64,000 bases of DNA from Methanocaldococcus lauensis. GTDB lineage: Archaea > AGJL01 > Methanococci > Methanococcales > Methanocaldococcaceae. This document shows positions 57,345-64,000 of the stretch, in pieces (position 1 is the first letter of the stretch; each line of letters begins with the position of its first letter). The DNA lies in the NCBI GenBank assembly GCA_902827205.1, contig LR792634.1:1-64000 (forward strand), written 5' to 3'. The notes beneath the pieces were generated by a model. The model saw nothing but the letters and a program-made list of their open reading frames with translations, ran no database searches and was not told where the DNA came from. Both the position numbers and the translations under genes were made by a program.

Positions 57345-58856
57345 TTAAAATCTTGAAATCTTTTGTAATAACATTCCTTCCACTTTAACAGGATACAATA
57401 TTCTTGCCAATTTTGCAGCAGATTTTAATCTTTCTTCAGAGTCAGAGTATATTGTATATAAAACATCTCCTTTTTCTACTTTATTTCCAACCTTTACATT
57501 TAAATATACTCCTGCCTTTTTATCATTTGGAGCTCCTGCCTCTTTGGCAATTCTTGTAATTCCTGAGTTAGATATTCTTGTCACATATCCATCTATTGGA
57601 GAATGTATATCAGTGTAGTATTTTCCTACTTCAATTTCCTCAGAACTAACTTCTTTCCCTCCCTGAGCAACAATTATTTCCAGAAATTTATCGTGAGCCT
57701 TACCTTTTGCTAATATATCTTCAGCCATATATTTTCCTTCTCCAGGAGGAGAAACTCCCCCCATCTCTAATAAAATTCCTGCAAGAGATATAGATTTCTC
57801 AACTAAGCTCGTTGGAGCTTGTTTGTAATCTTCTAATGCCAATAATGCCTCTTTTGCTTCTAACGCTGGGCCTATTGCCCTTCCAATTGGTTGGCCTCCA
57901 TAGGTTATTGCACATTCGGTAACTATTTTTAATCTTTCGCTTAACTCAATAAAGTTCCTTGCTAAACTTGATGCCTCTTTTATACTTTTAACCTTTGCTC
58001 CATAGCCAGTTGGAATATCAATTAATAATTTATTAACACCCATTGCTAATTTTTTAGCCATAACACTTGACAATAATAGTGGTTTAGGATCTATTCCTAA
58101 AGGTCTTTCTACATTTATAGTTATATCGTCTGCGGGAGCCAATTCTAATGCCCCTCCCCAAACCATACATCCGTTGGTTTCTTTAACTACTCTTTTTATC
58201 TCTTCAATAGTTAGATCTACTCTTGTTAATACTTCAACAACATCCGCTGTTCCTGCGGCAGATGTTATTGCCCTTGAAGAAGTTTTCGGAATCTTTAAGC
58301 CAGTAGATGCAACGATAGGAACTACAAGTAAAGCATATTTATTTCCAGGAACCCCTCCAATTGAATGCACATCAAATATTTGTGTCTCCCAATCAACCAT
58401 TTTTCCAGTTTCAGCCATTCTAATAGTCATTGCCTCAATTTCATCCATATCCATTCCATTTATATATAAAGAGGTAACAAAGGCAGAGATTTCAATATTT
58501 GTTAGTTTTCCATCAACCATTTCATCAATAATTGCAAAAATTTCTTCTTTTTTTAATTTATTACCATCCATTTTTTTTCTAATATATCCAAGAGATCTTG
58601 GTCTATCAGCGTGTCTTATTGTAACTACATCACCTTCTTTAACATTCAATTCCTTAACAAGTTTTTTAGGTAATCCTACTTCTCCTCTATTTATCAAACT
58701 GGTTGAAGAATATAAAACGCCAATAACTTCCTTATCATTAAATTTAACTACTACTCTATCCTGAGGAAAGTATTGGGAACTTTTTAAATCTTCAGAATTT
58801 ATTAAAACCAAATTCTCCAAGTCAATGTCTAATACTCTAACTTTCAAAAATAACAT
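57345..58856 (-). CDS. deoA: AMP phosphorylase
   Basis: A 503-aa member of the thymidine/pyrimidine phosphorylase family, in archaea an AMP phosphorylase that feeds ribose-1,5-bisphosphate to R15P isomerase and type III RuBisCO. An N-terminal archaeal-specific domain (MLFLKVRVLDIDLENLVLIN, residues 1-85) precedes the catalytic part with KKEEIFAIIDEMVDGKLTN, DVHSIGGVPGNKYALL, TSSRAITSAAGTADVVEVL and the biotinyl-like C-terminal DIHSPIDGYVTRI. ATG 58856 gives exactly the family length; a frame open further upstream has no ribosome site. Confidence 0.92.
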   Translation of the reverse strand: MLFLKVRVLDIDLENLVLINSEDLKSSQYFPQDRVVVKFNDKEVIGVLYSSTSLINRGEVGLPKKLVKELNVKEGDVVTIRHADRPRSLGYIRKKMDGNKLKKEEIFAIIDEMVDGKLTNIEISAFVTSLYINGMDMDEIEAMTIRMAETGKMVDWETQIFDVHSIGGVPGNKYALLVVPIVASTGLKIPKTSSRAITSAAGTADVVEVLTRVDLTIEEIKRVVKETNGCMVWGGALELAPADDITINVERPLGIDPKPLLLSSVMAKKLAMGVNKLLIDIPTGYGAKVKSIKEASSLARNFIELSERLKIVTECAITYGGQPIGRAIGPALEAKEALLALEDYKQAPTSLVEKSISLAGILLEMGGVSPPGEGKYMAEDILAKGKAHDKFLEIIVAQGGKEVSSEEIEVGKYYTDIHSPIDGYVTRISNSGITRIAKEAGAPNDKKAGVYLNVKVGNKVEKGDVLYTIYSDSEERLKSAAKLARILYPVKVEGMLLQKISRF

Positions 58857-58951
58857 ATTAATCCCCATCTGAATTATTTTTAATCTATTATTTTTATTTA
58901 AGATTATATAAAAATATTGAATGTAATTATTAACTTTAGAGGGTGAGACCA

Positions 58952-60145
58952 ATGAAGTTAATAAAAAAATTGATGCCATTAAATAATGCCGAAAAAATAG
59001 TTTTTAATAATTTGTCTGAATATATTGAAAAAAATAAAAAAATTAAAAAAGCTAATCTTATCGAGTCATTAAATAGAGTGTTATGTGAAGATATTATTTC
59101 TCCTATTGACTTACCATATTTTAATAGAGCGGCAATGGATGGATATGCAGTTATTGCTGAGGATACATTTGGGGCTTCTGAAACAAATCCTATAATACTA
59201 AATCTTGTTAATAATGATGAAATATTTTCAGGAGAGGCTAAAAAAATATTTACTGGAGAAAAATTACCAAAAAACGCTGATGCCGTAGTTATGAAAGAAT
59301 TTTGTAACGAAGTTAAAGACTTTGTAGAAATTTATAAATCTGTTTATCCTAATGAGAATGTATCAAAAGTTGGTGAGGATGTCAAAAAGGGAGAAATTGT
59401 TTTAAAAAAAGGAACCATAATTAATCCATATCATTTAAATTTACTTGCATCCTTAGGAATAAAAAAAGTTAATGTTTATGACTTAAAATTTGGAATAATC
59501 CCTACTGGGGATGAACTTGTTAGTTTAGAAGATGTTGAAAATATTGAAGAAGATATTAAAAAATTAAATGGAAAAGTTATAAATTCCAATGTGTATATGC
59601 TATATGGTTTAGTAAAAAATCTTGGATTTAATGGAAAAATTTATGATATAGTTGAAGATAACAAAGATTCATTAAAAAATACTATAAAATTAGCATTAAA
59701 AGAAAATGACATTCTATTAATAACTGGTGGAACTTCTATAAGTGAGAGAGATATAACGGTAGAAACAGTTAAAGAGTTAGGTAACATTTTAATTCATGGA
59801 GTAAATATAAGGCCAGGAAAACCTTTTGGTTTAGGTGTTGTAAATAACAAATTAATATTTATGCTATCTGGCTATCCAGTAGCGTCAGCAGTTCAATTTG
59901 AATTGTTTATTCAAAGATTTTTCACAAAAAGGAAAAAAATAATAATGCCTCTAAAAAGAAACATTGCCTCAGAACTTGGTAGAGTTGATTTTGTAAGAGT
60001 GAAAATAAATAAATATGTTGATCCTATAAGAATAACAGGAAGTGGAGTTATATCTTCATTAACAAAGAGTGATGGCTATATACTAATTCCAGAAAATGTT
60101 GAAGGTTATGAAAAAGGAGAGTTTGTAGAAGTTTATTTATTTTAA
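58952..60145 (+). CDS. moeA: Molybdopterin biosynthesis protein MoeA
   Basis: A 397-aa molybdenum insertase (metal ligation to adenylylated molybdopterin or tungstopterin). Domain order: DLPYFNRAAMDGYAVIAED, central IIPTGDELVSLED, the MogA-like TGGTSISERDITVETVKELG near residue 260-280, then RPGKPFGLG and a C-terminal beta-barrel (ELGRVDFVRVKINKYVDP). Methanogens use tungsten or molybdenum in formylmethanofuran dehydrogenase. ATG 58952 is five bases from GGGTGA; a GTG at 58943 lies in that site. Divergent from deoA. Confidence 0.93.
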   Translation: MKLIKKLMPLNNAEKIVFNNLSEYIEKNKKIKKANLIESLNRVLCEDIISPIDLPYFNRAAMDGYAVIAEDTFGASETNPIILNLVNNDEIFSGEAKKIFTGEKLPKNADAVVMKEFCNEVKDFVEIYKSVYPNENVSKVGEDVKKGEIVLKKGTIINPYHLNLLASLGIKKVNVYDLKFGIIPTGDELVSLEDVENIEEDIKKLNGKVINSNVYMLYGLVKNLGFNGKIYDIVEDNKDSLKNTIKLALKENDILLITGGTSISERDITVETVKELGNILIHGVNIRPGKPFGLGVVNNKLIFMLSGYPVASAVQFELFIQRFFTKRKKIIMPLKRNIASELGRVDFVRVKINKYVDPIRITGSGVISSLTKSDGYILIPENVEGYEKGEFVEVYLF

Positions 60146-60157
60146 GAGGTGATTATA

Positions 60158-61177
60158 TTGGATGTTTGGATTGACTTAACAAATGCACCTCATGTTCATT
60201 ATTTTTGTCAATTAATAAAAAAATTAGAAAAGGAAGGAATAGAATATTTATTAACTTACAGAGATTCAAAAAATTTAGATAAATTAGTTAAAATTTACAA
60301 TTTTGTAGGAAAATGTATAGGAAAACATGGAAAAACATTAAAAGAAAAATTAATTTTTTACGCTGAGAGAGTTATTGGTTTATCTGAATTAATATCTAAT
60401 GTAGAACCAAAAGTGGCAATAGCAAAACATTCAGTAGAATTGCCAAGAGTTGCCTTTGGCTTAAACATTCCAATTATTTTTGTTGTAGATAATGAATATG
60501 CAGAGGCTCAGAATAGATTAACTCTTCCATTGGCAAATGAAATTATAAAACCAATAGCAACTGATGAAAAAAAGCTTAAAGATTGCGGAGGAAGAAATTT
60601 TATAAGCTTTGATGGAACTTGCGAAGTGGCAAATGTAAATTCTCGATTAAATGGCTATTATCCAATAGATAACGATATTTTAAGGAAATTGGGTATTGAT
60701 AATAATAGACCTACAATAGTTATGAGACCATGTCCAAATTCTTCCTATTGTAATGGACACAAGGATATTTTGCCAGATATTATAAAAGAACTAAAAAAAA
60801 GAATTGACTGTAATATAGTAGTTTTTCCAAGAGATGATTATCAGAGAATAAATTATGAGAAACTCAATGTTATTGTTCCTAAGGAAGCAATTGATGCTTT
60901 ATCTTTATTATGTCACTCTGATTTTATGATTGGAGCAGGAGGAACTATGAATAGAGAGAGTGCTATTCTTGGAATTCCAACAATATCCTGCTATCCTCAA
61001 GAATTACTTGGAGTTGATAAATATTTAATTGAAAAAGGTAGAATGATCCATACAATCAATATTAAAGAAATAATAAATTATATAGAAAATAACTTAGGGA
61101 AAAAATTAGGAGTTATTGAGTTAGAAGACCCAACTAATTTGATGTTTGAAAAAGTTTGTAGTTATTTAAAGAAATAA
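60158..61177 (+). CDS. DUF354 glycosyltransferase-like protein
   Basis: 339 aa with a GT-B-like fold, a member of DUF354. Motifs are VWIDLTNAPHVHYFCQLIKKLEKEGIEYLLTYRD near the start, AKHSVELPRVAFGLNIPIIFVVDNEYAEAQNRLTLP and ACMIGAGGTMNRESAILGIPTIS-like FMIGAGGTMNRESAILGIPTISCYP, the probable nucleotide-sugar loop. Substrate unknown. No ATG fits; TTG 60158 lies after GAGGTGAT with usual spacing, directly behind moeA, so the genes are co-transcribed. Confidence 0.8.
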   Translation: MDVWIDLTNAPHVHYFCQLIKKLEKEGIEYLLTYRDSKNLDKLVKIYNFVGKCIGKHGKTLKEKLIFYAERVIGLSELISNVEPKVAIAKHSVELPRVAFGLNIPIIFVVDNEYAEAQNRLTLPLANEIIKPIATDEKKLKDCGGRNFISFDGTCEVANVNSRLNGYYPIDNDILRKLGIDNNRPTIVMRPCPNSSYCNGHKDILPDIIKELKKRIDCNIVVFPRDDYQRINYEKLNVIVPKEAIDALSLLCHSDFMIGAGGTMNRESAILGIPTISCYPQELLGVDKYLIEKGRMIHTINIKEIINYIENNLGKKLGVIELEDPTNLMFEKVCSYLKK

Positions 61178-61396
61178 TTTAAAATAAATATTGAAAGCCG
61201 TTTGAAACAGTTTAATTTTTCATGGACAAATATATACATTTATAGATATTCATTACCAAAAGGTTTGTATATATAATTTTTTATAAAATAAATTTATACT
61301 GTAGTATAACCAGTTAGTTTAGTGAAGATTTTATTAAGTGGACACATTCTTTATATCAACACTATTATACTATTAATGTTATGAAATTTTTAATTA
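61178..61396. other. Gap at the boundary of the foreign-looking operon
   Basis: 219 bases of AT-rich sequence between DUF354 and azlD, which are convergent. I see no gene, tRNA or clear direct repeat that would mark an insertion end. The base composition here is native; it changes on entering azlD. Confidence 0.6.
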
Positions 61397-61720
61397 CTAA
61401 AGATTTACTAAAGATAATAATAAATGTGTTATCACTCCGATTAATACAGAAAATCCTAAATTTTTCCATTTTTTGTATGATACGAAGACGAATGCCAACG
61501 CTATAATACTTATACCCATGCTTTTTAATTCAACCGGAAAGGATACGAGAGATGTAACGAAAAGTGCAGATATTAAGGCTGTTGATGAATACGCGAGGAA
61601 TTCGTTAAAACCCCTTAACCTTTTAAATCTTTCATTAAAATATATTGGTAAAAATCTTGATAGATATGTTCCTATCGCAACCAATATTATTGCTACGTAG
61701 TGTTCTATCATTTTTATCAC
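61397..61720 (-). CDS. azlD: Branched-chain amino acid exporter small subunit AzlD
   Basis: A 107-aa membrane protein with three to four helices (YVAIILVAIGTYLSRFLPIYF, FNEFLAYSSTALISALFVTSLV, ISIIALAFVFVSYKKW, LGFSVLIGVITHLLLSLVNL). The TYLSRFLP motif and the pairing with AzlC identify it. Its ATG overlaps the AzlC stop by 4 bases (ATGA). Codons are richer in C and G at the third position than in native genes. Confidence 0.88.
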   Translation of the reverse strand: MIKMIEHYVAIILVAIGTYLSRFLPIYFNERFKRLRGFNEFLAYSSTALISALFVTSLVSFPVELKSMGISIIALAFVFVSYKKWKNLGFSVLIGVITHLLLSLVNL

Positions 61721-62355
61721 CTATTTTTGATTTTTAGAACTACTATTGGACTTAAAATACCCGCGAGTAGAATTCCCATTGAAGTATATCCAAAGTAATG
61801 AAATATTAGAGCGATAGTCCCTCCAATTAACGCAGATAGCGTGTGATGTCCTTTAAGGTTGGGAATTAAGAGCACTAAGAATAAAGCTGTGAGTGCGAAC
61901 ACCAGAGAAGGAGCTAAAGTTTCATTAGAAAGTAAAACTGCTCCACCAAGAATACCAATCGTAGTTCCCAAAACCCAAGATAGATAAGCTCCCAATTCTA
62001 AACCCCAAATAAACCTCTCACTGTTTGGAGCGTTTAAAGATGTTGCAAAAACCTCATCCGTCAATCCAAATGCAGTTATAAATGGATTTCTTATTTCAAA
62101 CCTTTGAGATACCACGCAACCGTAAACTATATGCCTTAAATTTAAAATTATTGGAATAGTTACCGCATCAATTAACGAATTCGATGCAAGTGAAATTAAT
62201 GCAAATTGACTTGCTCCGGCAAAGATTAATGCTGATGCGAGAAGTGCTTCGACTTCATTGAATCCTAACGCCAACGCAGTTACTCCGAATGTTATGGCGA
62301 TGGGAATGTAACCAATCACAATTGGAAAGCTTGTGATCAATCCCTTTTTAAACAT
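61717..62355 (-). CDS. azlC: Branched-chain amino acid exporter large subunit AzlC
   Basis: A 212-aa membrane permease with about five to six helices. Family hallmarks are FPIVIGYIPIAITFGVTALALGF, ALIFAGASQFALISL, ILNLRHIVYGCVVSQRF and FGLTDEVFATSL. AzlCD pairs export branched-chain amino acids or analogues. Begins 2 bases after the methyltransferase stop. Codon use (TCG, CTC, GCC, GTC) resembles Thermococcales-like genomes and not the rest of this window. Confidence 0.92.
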   Translation of the reverse strand: MFKKGLITSFPIVIGYIPIAITFGVTALALGFNEVEALLASALIFAGASQFALISLASNSLIDAVTIPIILNLRHIVYGCVVSQRFEIRNPFITAFGLTDEVFATSLNAPNSERFIWGLELGAYLSWVLGTTIGILGGAVLLSNETLAPSLVFALTALFLVLLIPNLKGHHTLSALIGGTIALIFHYFGYTSMGILLAGILSPIVVLKIKNR

Positions 62356-62357
62356 CT

Positions 62358-64000
62358 TTACCCCTCCTTTTTTAGAGCGAAGATGTGTGTTCCCGCGTCC
62401 ATCTCGTTTGCTCCGTGAGTGGCATAGATTCTTGTGTGGTGTAATAAAGAAAATCCAGTTTCTTCTGCAAGTGATTTAAACCTTTCAGGGTATGTTTTTC
62501 TTTCAACTTCGTAATCAAGACCTGCAATCATTGCTGATAGCTCTAAGTATTGAAATATGTAGTAAGATATAAACGGATGAGAGATTTTGGGAGGAATTAA
62601 AATCTTATTGAGATCTCTAAAGAGTTGAAATGCATAGCTCATAGCAGTTCTAACCTCTCCAATCTCTGCAAGATATGAAATCAAAGGTATATTTCTCGAT
62701 AAAAGTTTGACTAACCTTCTTTCTTCATCCGTTAGATTAGCATTTTCTGGTATTTCAACCAAAGTTTCCAGCATGTATTTCGTATGATGGGATATAATAT
62801 TCCTCGCTCTTTCTAAGCGATCATGGTAGGGTGAGATAAACTCGTCGGAAACAATCAGAATACCACCATTTTCAAGTAAATCATATGATTTCTCTAAGAA
62901 GAACAGAGTATTCATGTGATGAGATGAGCCGACAGAAATTATCAACGGCACTTTTTTATCATACTCGAATTCTAGGAAGTCTTCAAGAATATAACCAAAA
63001 TTAAACCCTTTAAGATTATTTTTAAGGTATTCTATGGCTTTTGGGCTATTTTCTACGCATAGAACACTAAGGTAAGGTACTAACTCATATAACATTTTTA
63101 AGTGATGACCTGGACCAGTTCCTACATCAAGGGCTTGAATTTTTTCATCTCCAAAGTATTTTCTGACGATATAAGCAATAAACAATGCTTGCCGAGCATA
63201 ACCGGGGCGAAGTAGTTCAAAAGCATTGTATAAACCGACATTAATCCTCTCTTCGAATGACGTTTTAGGCTTGTAAAATATCTTTACATCCTTTTCGTAT
63301 AACTTAAGAATTATATTGGGAATTGTAGGATATGCATGGATTAAGAGCACTTCTGATGCTAAGACACTTAGCAAGAATGATGAGTCACTTGTTAAATCTT
63401 GTAAATACTTAAACTCATCTTCTGATAATTTTTGCTTATTAGAGAGTTTAAGAATTTTTACCGCTTCATGGAATTTCTTGTCATTTAAGCTAACTGAATC
63501 AAAACTCCTAAAAGTTCCCGGAAAGGTACTAAATAAGTATATTAATACCCTGTGATTATCTTCAATTAGGTAGGGCTTTAGATTTTTTACTTTCAGCGAA
63601 TAAAGGATGTCCTTTAGTTTTCTTAGATCATCTCTCGTATAGCCTCCATGGAGTTCGATTCTAAATACTGGGATACCTAAAAGAGATTCTTCACTTAACC
63701 TGCTTAACAAGGATTTTAAGCCATCCCATTCAACGTCATTCTCCGGAAACGGCTTAATAATGTCGTATTGACTATAAAAGTCCTCGAGCAATGGATATTT
63801 TATTGTGATTATTGCTGTTGCTCCTTCATCCATAGCCATGTATACGTGAGGCACATCAGCTTTGAATTCCATCTCTTCTCCAGCTTTTAAGAGTTTAGGA
63901 GATGATACTGGTCCTGTTAGCATGCTACCGCTTACTACGAGAACCTTCTCAATCACACCTTTTTGATGGGGATTAGCTCTTCTAACACTCTTTGGGCTTA
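62358..64000 (-). CDS. Cupin-like plus SAM-dependent methyltransferase protein (5' end outside window)
   Basis: The frame is open to the window edge, and the upstream sequence (KSVRRANPHQKGVIEKVLVVSGSM) reads like protein, so the start is probably outside; GTG 63956 is the alternative (532 aa). N-terminal about 60 residues look like the end of a cupin (VSSPKLLKAGEEMEFKADVPHVYMAMDEGATAIITIKYP). Then comes a middle region of unknown fold. The C-terminal half is a class I methyltransferase: motif I ALDVGTGPGHHLKMLYEL, acidic strand end VLCVENSPKAIEYL, IISVGSSHHMNTLF, LLENGGILIVSDEF. Substrate unknown. Tightly linked to azlC. Confidence 0.75.
   Translation of the reverse strand, partial: SPKSVRRANPHQKGVIEKVLVVSGSMLTGPVSSPKLLKAGEEMEFKADVPHVYMAMDEGATAIITIKYPLLEDFYSQYDIIKPFPENDVEWDGLKSLLSRLSEESLLGIPVFRIELHGGYTRDDLRKLKDILYSLKVKNLKPYLIEDNHRVLIYLFSTFPGTFRSFDSVSLNDKKFHEAVKILKLSNKQKLSEDEFKYLQDLTSDSSFLLSVLASEVLLIHAYPTIPNIILKLYEKDVKIFYKPKTSFEERINVGLYNAFELLRPGYARQALFIAYIVRKYFGDEKIQALDVGTGPGHHLKMLYELVPYLSVLCVENSPKAIEYLKNNLKGFNFGYILEDFLEFEYDKKVPLIISVGSSHHMNTLFFLEKSYDLLENGGILIVSDEFISPYHDRLERARNIISHHTKYMLETLVEIPENANLTDEERRLVKLLSRNIPLISYLAEIGEVRTAMSYAFQLFRDLNKILIPPKISHPFISYYIFQYLELSAMIAGLDYEVERKTYPERFKSLAEETGFSLLHHTRIYATHGANEMDAGTHIFALKKEG

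Noticed and set aside
61178-61396. Integration site of the foreign-looking operon
   Set aside because: No tRNA fragment, integrase or direct repeat was found; the other border is outside the window.

Overview
The window is AT-rich archaeal chromosome and almost certainly comes from a hyperthermophilic methanogen of the genus Methanocaldococcus, close to but not collinear with M. jannaschii. The gene content supports this: ABCE1, PCNA, GINS, Alba, CDP-archaeol synthase, phosphoseryl-tRNA(Sec) kinase, homoaconitase of coenzyme B synthesis, AMP phosphorylase, and an A1A0 ATP synthase whose proteolipid is a three-hairpin fusion. Several blocks follow the order I remember from M. jannaschii (ATPase MJ0223 to MJ0216; PCNA/chorismate mutase/eS17/dapA MJ0247 to MJ0244; trpD/thiDN/argS/trpG MJ0234 to MJ0238). 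They are joined in a different order here. MJ numbers are from memory.

Layout: 1-2583 leuB (partial) and the ribosome recycling ATPase. 2587-3219 a run of minus-strand RNA genes: a new-looking GC-rich structured RNA, tRNA-Glu and tRNA-Arg. 3352-8969 coenzyme B aconitase with a CBS protein, a PAP2 enzyme, a ThDP enzyme and a zinc-ribbon protein. 8970-9378 a palindromic repeat element. 9379-12211 PSTK, two unknown genes and a deoxyadenosine deaminase. 12301-14160 two potassium channels separated by a cluster of GC-rich palindromes; the voltage-gated one is broken. 14214-16528 an amidotransferase/NTPase fusion and a membrane serine protease. 16606-18732 an AAA ATPase, split by a frameshift, with a nuclease-like partner. 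18847-28635 amino-acid, lipid, ribosomal and replication genes. 28665-40636 trp, thiamine, tRNA-synthetase, enolase and nucleotide-sanitising genes plus tRNA-Ala. 40659-40905 an H/ACA-type guide RNA and tRNA-Leu. 41659-50200 the ATP synthase operon (H-I-K-E-C-F-A-B). 50220-61177 HypA, Alba, epimerase, SucC, phosphopantothenate synthetase, helicase, AMP phosphorylase and MoeA. 61397-64000 an AzlD-AzlC-methyltransferase operon whose base and codon use differ from everything else here; it is probably a horizontally acquired island continuing past the window.

How genes are read: most genes carry a GGTGA-type Shine-Dalgarno site 4-6 bases before the start. I used this to choose starts. It reveals several TTG starts (aksD, dadD, eno, atpB, a DUF354 gene) and two apparent non-canonical starts (ATT for a ThDP enzyme, ATA for ribosomal protein eL41). 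tRNA promoters share a near-identical BRE/TATA block.

The least explained material is: the structured RNA at 2587-2781; the modular palindromes at 9094-9218 and 13326-13575, whose stems show compensatory differences; the H/ACA-like RNA at 40659-40732; the frameshifted ATPase plus nuclease-like pair; and the foreign AzlCD/cupin-methyltransferase operon.
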